Assembly: GCA_017457955.1 (NCBI GenBank)
Contig: JAFTGL010000002.1
Span: 1-64,000, forward strand
DNA length: 64,000 nucleotides
Source: Ruminococcus sp.
GTDB taxonomy: Bacteria; Bacillota; Clostridia; Oscillospirales; Acutalibacteraceae
Reading direction: 5' to 3'
Both the position numbers and the translations under genes were made by a program. Every line of letters starts with the position of its first letter. Position 1 is the stretch's first letter. This document shows, piece by piece, positions 59,420 through 64,000 of this stretch. The notes beneath the pieces were generated by a model, which saw only the letters and a list, made by a program, of their open reading frames with translations, was not told the DNA's origin and searched no databases.

Positions 59420-60130
59420 ATGGATATTACCAATAACATCAAAAACGGATTAGTATTTGTCGGCGAAACAGTCTCTGAGATTGCTGCCTCTGTCGCTGAG
59501 AAGAACCGCCTGCGCGTACAGCTCAACCACATCAAGGGTCTGATCAAAGCGGATTCCGCGACCCGCGACCAGGCGTATGTCGAGCTGGGACGTTATTTCT
59601 ATGAGAATCTGCGCGAAGGTACCTCCCCTGAGAACGAGGCTATCTGCGCCGTGATCGACGCGGCAAACGACCGCATCAGCAAGGCGTCATTAAAGTATGT
59701 TGAACTGCTCAACATCCAGAACGACACCAAGATCCGTTCCGAAAACGCCGAAAAACTCGCGAAAGCAGTTTCCGAGAAGGCTGCCGCCACCGCGAAGGTC
59801 GCCAAGGAAAAAGGCGCCGAAGCGCTGGATAAGGCAAAAGCCGCCACTGCCGATCTCTCCGAGAAGGCGAAGGTGACCGCTGCTGACCTTGCCGAGAAGG
59901 CAAAAGTGACCGCTGCTGACCTCAAGGACAAAGCCGCCGATAAAGCGGAAGAGCTGAAAGAGCGCTTTGATCCCGAAGCCAACGAGGATCTTGAAGAGCT
60001 GATCGCCGCCGAGCAGGAAAAGATCGCCGAAGCCGCCGAAGAAGCTGCCGACGAAGTCAAGGAGACCGTCGAAGAGGTCAAAGAAGCCGTCGAGAACAGC
60101 GAAGAATCCCCCGAGGACATCGGCTTCTAA
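59420..60130 (+). CDS. Helical protein with 11-residue LEA-like repeats
   Basis: A 236-residue, almost wholly helical protein. Residues 1-120 form an Ala-rich domain of unknown family, with QLNHIKGLIKADSATRDQAYVELGRYFYENL. Then come at least three 11-residue repeats of the form K-x-x-x-A-D-L-x-E/D-K-A (residues 140-172; KVTAADLAEKA is one unit), flanked by looser copies. The C-terminal 50 residues are very acidic. Eleven-residue helical repeats are typical of LEA-type and lipid-surface proteins. The ATG at 59420 follows GGAGG. Single gene. Confidence 0.7.
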   Translation: MDITNNIKNGLVFVGETVSEIAASVAEKNRLRVQLNHIKGLIKADSATRDQAYVELGRYFYENLREGTSPENEAICAVIDAANDRISKASLKYVELLNIQNDTKIRSENAEKLAKAVSEKAAATAKVAKEKGAEALDKAKAATADLSEKAKVTAADLAEKAKVTAADLKDKAADKAEELKERFDPEANEDLEELIAAEQEKIAEAAEEAADEVKETVEEVKEAVENSEESPEDIGF

Positions 60131-60150
60131 AGTTACTACCGCTAAACACC

Positions 60151-60185
60151 AAAAGCTGCCGCATTTTACATGCGGCAGCTTTTTT
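60151..60185. terminator. Bidirectional terminator
   Basis: AAAAGCTGCCGCAT (60151-60164) pairs perfectly with ATGCGGCAGCTTTT (60170-60183), then further T. Confidence 0.95.
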
Positions 60186-60196
60186 GATTTGCCTGA

Positions 60197-60916
60197 TTAC
60201 TGCGTATGGTTCTCTCCTGTCCCCGGCTCAGCCTTGAACTGTAATCCGTCGTCCCTCTCCCACAACAGCACCGAGTTCTCCGTCATATTATCAACATCCC
60301 TCGTCGGCGAATACATCTGCCAGATATCTCCTTCGACATACCGCAGCTCATCAATGGGCGTGGAATCCGTGCCATCGAGCGTTGTAAGAAATAGTTCATG
60401 TTTTGTTGCATCATTCTCGCCGTCAAACAGATTACTCCAAGGCGTGGAATAGATATCAACATACCAAATGAGCTTCTCGCCGTCAAAAACCTCATACTGA
60501 TCGTAGGTGTACATCCTTCCCGTGTAATCCAGATACATACACTCTGCACCGCCGACCTCGCGCACATCCACTTTGAAACGTTCTTTTTCATATACAGCCG
60601 GTATCCGGATATTATTCAGAATAAACACCACCGCCACTATCACGATCACCCCGATGATACATGACACGACCGCCGTCACGATCCGTTTCTTTCGTATCTT
60701 CTTCTTCGCCGCCAGTATTGCCTGCTTTTCCGCTTCGACCGCCTTCAAGCCGATATTCAGCTCTATCTCGCGCTTCATCTGCGCATATTTCTCCGCGCAG
60801 TCCGCGCACTCCGCCAAATGCTCTTCCACGAGCGCCTTTGTATCCTCGCTGACCACCTCGTCCGCGTACAGCGGCAGAAGATCGCCGATCACATTACAAT
60901 TGATTCTGTCCATCAT
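60197..60916 (-). CDS. Anti-sigma factor with N-terminal zinc finger (zf-HC2)
   Basis: A 239-residue single-pass membrane protein. The N-terminal cytoplasmic zinc-binding region has Cys7 and the HLAECADC motif (HxxxCxxC, residues 33-40). A Lys-rich stretch precedes one membrane helix (about 79-100), followed by an extracytoplasmic domain of about 135 residues that presumably senses a signal. Its first codons overlap the end of the sigma factor gene, a standard arrangement. The outer domain was not recognised. Confidence 0.85.
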   Translation of the reverse strand: MMDRINCNVIGDLLPLYADEVVSEDTKALVEEHLAECADCAEKYAQMKREIELNIGLKAVEAEKQAILAAKKKIRKKRIVTAVVSCIIGVIVIVAVVFILNNIRIPAVYEKERFKVDVREVGGAECMYLDYTGRMYTYDQYEVFDGEKLIWYVDIYSTPWSNLFDGENDATKHELFLTTLDGTDSTPIDELRYVEGDIWQMYSPTRDVDNMTENSVLLWERDDGLQFKAEPGTGENHTQ

Positions 60917-61397
60917 GCTCCTCCAGTTCCTTCAGTATCATCATTTTCGCGCGGTAATAGGTCACTCTCGTCCACCCCGCGCTTTTGCCGAACAGCTTTC
61001 CGATCCTTTCGAAATCCAGTTCCCCGAACACCCGTAAGCTGAACACCTCTTTATACGGCTCCCGCAGACCATGCAGGGATTCGTGTATTCGATAAGCGCT
61101 CTCGCTGTCCGTCAGCCTGTCCTCGATCGGCGTCTGACGGTCATCCTCCAGCGGCAGATCGGGCTCCAAGCTCACGTCCCTGTGATTCTTCCGCAGATAA
61201 GAGAGATAGCTGTTCTTTGCTATGGTAAACAGCCACGCGCGGATATCCTTTCGCCCGTCAAAGCTGTCGATCTTTTTCAGCGCCTTAAAGAACGTCTCCT
61301 GCGCAATCTCCTCACATAAGCCTTCATCCGCGCACAAACTGCGTACATAGTAGTACACTTCCTTAAAGTACCGCCGATATATCTCGTCAAAATCCAC
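60894..61397 (-). CDS. ECF-type RNA polymerase sigma factor
   Basis: A 167-residue alternative sigma factor. Region 2 spans about residues 5-70 (CEEIAQETFFKALKKIDSF, IRAWLFTIAKNSYLSYLRK) and region 4 about 105-160 (YKEVFSLRVFGELDFERIGKLFGKSAGWTRVTYYRAK, read in parts). The GTG at 61397 (MDFDEIYRR) is preferred because AAAGGGGG lies 7 nt upstream; the GTG six codons earlier overlaps that site. It is co-transcribed with its membrane anti-sigma factor through a 23-base overlap. The regulon is unknown. Confidence 0.9.
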   Translation of the reverse strand: MDFDEIYRRYFKEVYYYVRSLCADEGLCEEIAQETFFKALKKIDSFDGRKDIRAWLFTIAKNSYLSYLRKNHRDVSLEPDLPLEDDRQTPIEDRLTDSESAYRIHESLHGLREPYKEVFSLRVFGELDFERIGKLFGKSAGWTRVTYYRAKMMILKELEEHDGQNQL

Positions 61398-61457
61398 TTC
61401 CCGACCCCCTTTCACCTAACTAACGCGCCATGGTCCATTATGTTACAATAAATTCAT

Positions 61458-61499
61458 ACAAAAAACAACAGCGCGGCAGATTTCTCTGCCACGCTGTTG
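61458..61499 (-). terminator. Terminator of the 61547 gene
   Basis: CAACAGCG-C-GGCAGA pairs with TCTGCC-A-CGCTGTTG. The minus-strand tail is TTTTTTG. Confidence 0.9.
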
Positions 61500-61546
61500 A
61501 TATGGTTATTCCATCTTACTGAAAGTGCCGTACCTTTACGCTCGAC

Positions 61547-63349
61547 TCAAAGCGGCGCTTCCTCTTTTGGCATAAACAGTTTTTCATTCTCCAACAGCAG
61601 CTGCCGCGCCTGATAAGACGCCAGATCAAAGCCGCGGAAATCATAGGGTTTCAGCTCTTCTGCGCTGTAACTCCGCGTTACGTAGTCCCATTCTCCCTGT
61701 TTATGCAGACGTCTCCACCGCGCGTACAGCTCATCCCGCGCGTCCTGCGCCGCCTGAGGATCTTTGTCATCCGCCAGCTCTATCAAAGAGGGCACGGCAG
61801 CGGCGCCCAGCTCAGTGATGGTGTCCACGTCCACAGTGTTCAGCGCACCGCTCTGATACGCCCGCACGTTGTATTCCGCCACCATGCGGTCCACGCCGAT
61901 AAAATTGATCGCAACCACAAAAACCGCTCCTACAACGACTGCCGTTTTCAGATAAGGAAACCTTCTGACAAAAATATGGATCATCAGCGCCGCGAACACA
62001 ACGGCAAGGAAGATCATGAACAGGGTCGTCAGGATTCTCATCCTTGTCAGACCGAAAGCGTCCATATACATCTTCATCTTCGCCGCTTCCGTGAACACCA
62101 GCACCAAGGAGAACACACAGAGGAACAGCGACGTCAGCTGAATGCCCAAAGGCAGCTTATCCCCCTGTTTCCGCGATAAAGCGGTGCTGAGTATCACGAT
62201 CAGGATGTTGATGACACTGACGGCAGTCAGCTCAAAGAAACCCCTGCGCGCATATTCCGCATGGGTAAAGCCCTCCGGCAGAAAGCCCAAAAAGCCGTTG
62301 AAAAAATAAGATAACTGCGAAAACAGATACGCAACGTACACAAGGCTTACGCCCAGCAGGAAAAAGGTGAGGACGGTAGGATCCAATCCCTTGCCGCTTT
62401 CCTCGCGGCGATTTCTTTGGATGTCACGAATACAAAACAGCTGACTGAACACCAAAATAAACATCGGCACAGCCAAAAACAACGTCCAGATCTTTTCGCT
62501 GAACCTGCTGAGATCAATGCTCTCCAGCATCCCCTGAAATGCCTGATCCGCCCCTGAGAGCAGGACGATCAGGATCGCCGCGATCGGCAGCGCGATCAGC
62601 AGACCGAGCATTGCCTTTCCGACCACAGCTTTCTGTTTCGCGTTTGTCTCCCGTTCCCGATGAAACAGCCCGTACATGCCTGCACCGATCTTGCCGAAGC
62701 TCGCGCCAAAAGCGGTATAGAAAAAGTCGCCGATAGAACGGAAAGTGCCCGATGTCCATTCTCTCAACTCCATGCCGTCCATTAAGATACAAGTGAAAAG
62801 TATCAGCAAACAGAGCAGAGTCAACAGCTTCATCCCGCTGTCCGCACTGAATACCAGGCTGGCACATCCGAGAACAGAAACTGCGACACATGCGACGGTA
62901 TAGAAACCCGTGTGACGCCAATCGTGTTTCAGATAAGCAAGGCTCACAGCCAACAGCAGCCCCGCACTCAAAGCAAATCCGACGCCGATCCCGCCTGCCC
63001 AGAGCAGACAATCCATCATCCCAAAGCTCAGTACAGCAACCAAAATCGCCATCACCAGATCGCGGCTTTGACTTTTCCTACCCTTGAATACAGGCTTGGG
63101 CTGATTATGATAGGGGTTAACGGGAACATTTCCCGTTTGAGGCTGAGACTGTACAGTACCGATCACTGCACCGCCCATTTGCGGCGGATACGGTGCATAA
63201 CCGGGATTAGGCTGGACCGTCTGCTGCCATACCGGAGGCGCTTGCGGCGTCTGAACGGTATTCATCGGAGCAGCTGCCCCCGCAACATTCTTCGGAACAT
63301 TGCCCTCGGGATTGACCGTGCTCAAAGGCTGTACATTTTGATTCATCAT
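61547..63349 (-). CDS. Large membrane protein of DUF4153/DUF4173 type
   Basis: A 600-residue protein with a Pro/Gln/Asn-rich cytoplasmic start of about 90 residues, then about twelve hydrophobic segments (residues 95-500). A soluble end of about 90 residues follows, containing AAVPSLIELADDKDPQAAQDARDELYARW and a KPYDFRGFDLASYQARQ segment. The membrane part with YLFSQLSYFFNGFLGFLP and YARRGFFELTAVSVINI recalls the DUF4173 family. The start at 63349 (MMNQNVQ) has AAAGGA upstream; the frame is open 43 codons further but that part covers the presumed leader. Function unknown. Confidence 0.75.
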   Translation of the reverse strand: MMNQNVQPLSTVNPEGNVPKNVAGAAAPMNTVQTPQAPPVWQQTVQPNPGYAPYPPQMGGAVIGTVQSQPQTGNVPVNPYHNQPKPVFKGRKSQSRDLVMAILVAVLSFGMMDCLLWAGGIGVGFALSAGLLLAVSLAYLKHDWRHTGFYTVACVAVSVLGCASLVFSADSGMKLLTLLCLLILFTCILMDGMELREWTSGTFRSIGDFFYTAFGASFGKIGAGMYGLFHRERETNAKQKAVVGKAMLGLLIALPIAAILIVLLSGADQAFQGMLESIDLSRFSEKIWTLFLAVPMFILVFSQLFCIRDIQRNRREESGKGLDPTVLTFFLLGVSLVYVAYLFSQLSYFFNGFLGFLPEGFTHAEYARRGFFELTAVSVINILIVILSTALSRKQGDKLPLGIQLTSLFLCVFSLVLVFTEAAKMKMYMDAFGLTRMRILTTLFMIFLAVVFAALMIHIFVRRFPYLKTAVVVGAVFVVAINFIGVDRMVAEYNVRAYQSGALNTVDVDTITELGAAAVPSLIELADDKDPQAAQDARDELYARWRRLHKQGEWDYVTRSYSAEELKPYDFRGFDLASYQARQLLLENEKLFMPKEEAPL

Positions 63350-63652
63350 CAACATCCTTTCAATCATCAAATTTCGTTTCTTTCTGATTACGTGCGGGAC
63401 TTCTGTGATGGCATGATCCGCTTTTAATACCCGTATTTTATTCTTTAACGTCGGGTAAAAGTCAAGCATTTTATTCAAATTAAGGAACTTTTTTCAAATT
63501 TCGATTTATTTCCGATCTCAATAAACAATACATCCCGCCGCACTTCAACTATTAGATGGAAAGAACCGCAAAACGTTACAACCTTTTATAATAATGTCAG
63601 GAAAAATATTTCCGCAACCCTACCTTCCCTATATCCAATCTGATTTTCAAAC
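63350..63652 (-). other. Leader and gap upstream of the 61547 gene
   Basis: AT-rich stretch without a convincing gene. A TTGACT (63460-63465, minus strand) lies 17 bp from a poor -10 (AATAAA), so the promoter is uncertain. Confidence 0.3.
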
Positions 63653-63695
63653 AAAAACAACAGCGCAGTCACACATGTATGGACTGCGCTGTTGT
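63653..63695 (-). terminator. Terminator of the right-edge XRE gene
   Basis: ACAACAGCGCAGTC (63657-63670) pairs perfectly with GACTGCGCTGTTGT (63682-63695), followed on the minus strand by a T run. Confidence 0.9.
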
Positions 63696-64000
63696 TACAT
63701 ACTGTTTTTATTTTTATATGTGATATACGCTATATATTCTTTTACTTCCGCTATATCCTTATCACTAAAGCTATCGGGTACAAGCACGATATTTTTTCCT
63801 CGCTGAAAAGAATACTGCGTATCTGTCAGCCCCAATAAGTAATCGAGTGACACATTGAAAAATTTCGCCAAAATTACCTTTAGGTGATCGTCGGGATCGC
63901 TTCTGTTACATTCGTATGAAGATATAGTGTTACTTGAAACGCCCAATAAATCTGCTAAATCAGCTTGTGATACACCCTTGTCTTTTCTCAACTCCTGTAG
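63695..64000 (-). CDS. XRE-family repressor, cut by the window edge
   Basis: At least 101 residues are visible; the reading frame continues past the edge with LQELRKDKG, so the true start lies outside. The helix-turn-helix is VSQADLADLLGVSSNTISSYE, followed by LKVILAKFFNVSLDYLLGLTD and a short C-terminal segment (FSDKDIAEVKEYIAYITYKN) like that of the XRE protein at 24720-25001. Its target is not visible. Confidence 0.85.
   Translation of the reverse strand, partial: LQELRKDKGVSQADLADLLGVSSNTISSYECNRSDPDDHLKVILAKFFNVSLDYLLGLTDTQYSFQRGKNIVLVPDSFSDKDIAEVKEYIAYITYKNKNSM

Noticed and set aside
1-64000. CRISPR arrays, tRNA or rRNA genes, transposases, integrases, phage genes
   Set aside because: None were seen on either strand; no regularly spaced repeats of 25-40 bp and no cloverleaf or conserved rRNA sequence.

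Overview
The window looks like a chromosomal segment of a gut or rumen Gram-positive anaerobe of the Clostridia, most likely a Ruminococcus-like member of the Oscillospirales. The reasons are an HrcA/CIRCE heat-shock operon, LexA with a Gram-positive SOS box, pyruvate:ferredoxin oxidoreductase, FakA/FakB lipid genes, many zinc-ribbon membrane proteins, and three secreted proteins carrying type I dockerins, the hallmark of cellulosome-type complexes. No rRNA, tRNA, transposase, phage or CRISPR feature was seen. Most housekeeping genes use C-rich third codon positions. Several short stretches (about 7.4-9.5 kb, 24.5-26.7 kb, 43.8-45.8 kb and the middle of the znuA gene near 54.2-54.85 kb) are visibly more AT-rich and hold accessory genes.

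Layout. 0-6 kb: a structured leader leaving the left edge, a small membrane protein, then hrcA-grpE-dnaK-dnaJ read leftward from a CIRCE-controlled promoter. 6.2-7.8 kb: two coupled small membrane proteins, rpsT, and a promoter-structure-terminator unit that looks like a noncoding RNA, possibly 6S-like. 7.8-9.5 kb: cassette A, a coiled-coil protein followed by an MGLF/Sel1-repeat gene broken by one stop codon. 9.6-15.7 kb: a leftward lipid operon (glycosyltransferase, fakA, fakB/degV, GNAT, plsX, acpP), with a TetR regulator divergent from it. 16.6-24.4 kb: a dockerin/beta-helix surface protein, a DUF1624 membrane protein, a serine hydrolase, a Gx-transporter/NusG-II/ApbE flavin group and a lipoprotein esterase. 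24.5-33.4 kb: XRE repressors, zinc-ribbon membrane proteins, an SPFH/zinc-ribbon/TPM operon, an rRNA methyltransferase and a possible antisense-strand sRNA.

33.7-43.7 kb: lexA, a CotH-dockerin protein, a cohesin-like/dockerin protein, a HAD phosphatase and nifJ. 43.8-45.8 kb: cassette B, an intact paralogue of cassette A with a divergent XRE repressor and inverted-repeat operators. 45.9-52.8 kb: valS, a lipoprotein, and the hisS-aspS pair. 52.9-57.4 kb: a zinc regulon with a Fur-family regulator (Zur), a Cys/His-rich mini-protein, a ZnuA with a ZinT domain nested in its His-rich loop, ZnuC, ZnuB and a small lipoprotein. 57.4-64 kb: zinc-ribbon and CpXC proteins, an 11-residue-repeat helical protein, an ECF sigma/anti-sigma pair, a large DUF4153/4173-type membrane protein and a truncated XRE repressor at the right edge.

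The most interesting items are the duplicated two-gene cassette, the nested ZinT-ZnuA and the small proteins of its operon, the noncoding RNA near 7.5 kb, and the cohesin-like/dockerin protein. Everything here was read by eye. Family names rest on remembered motifs, not on searches.
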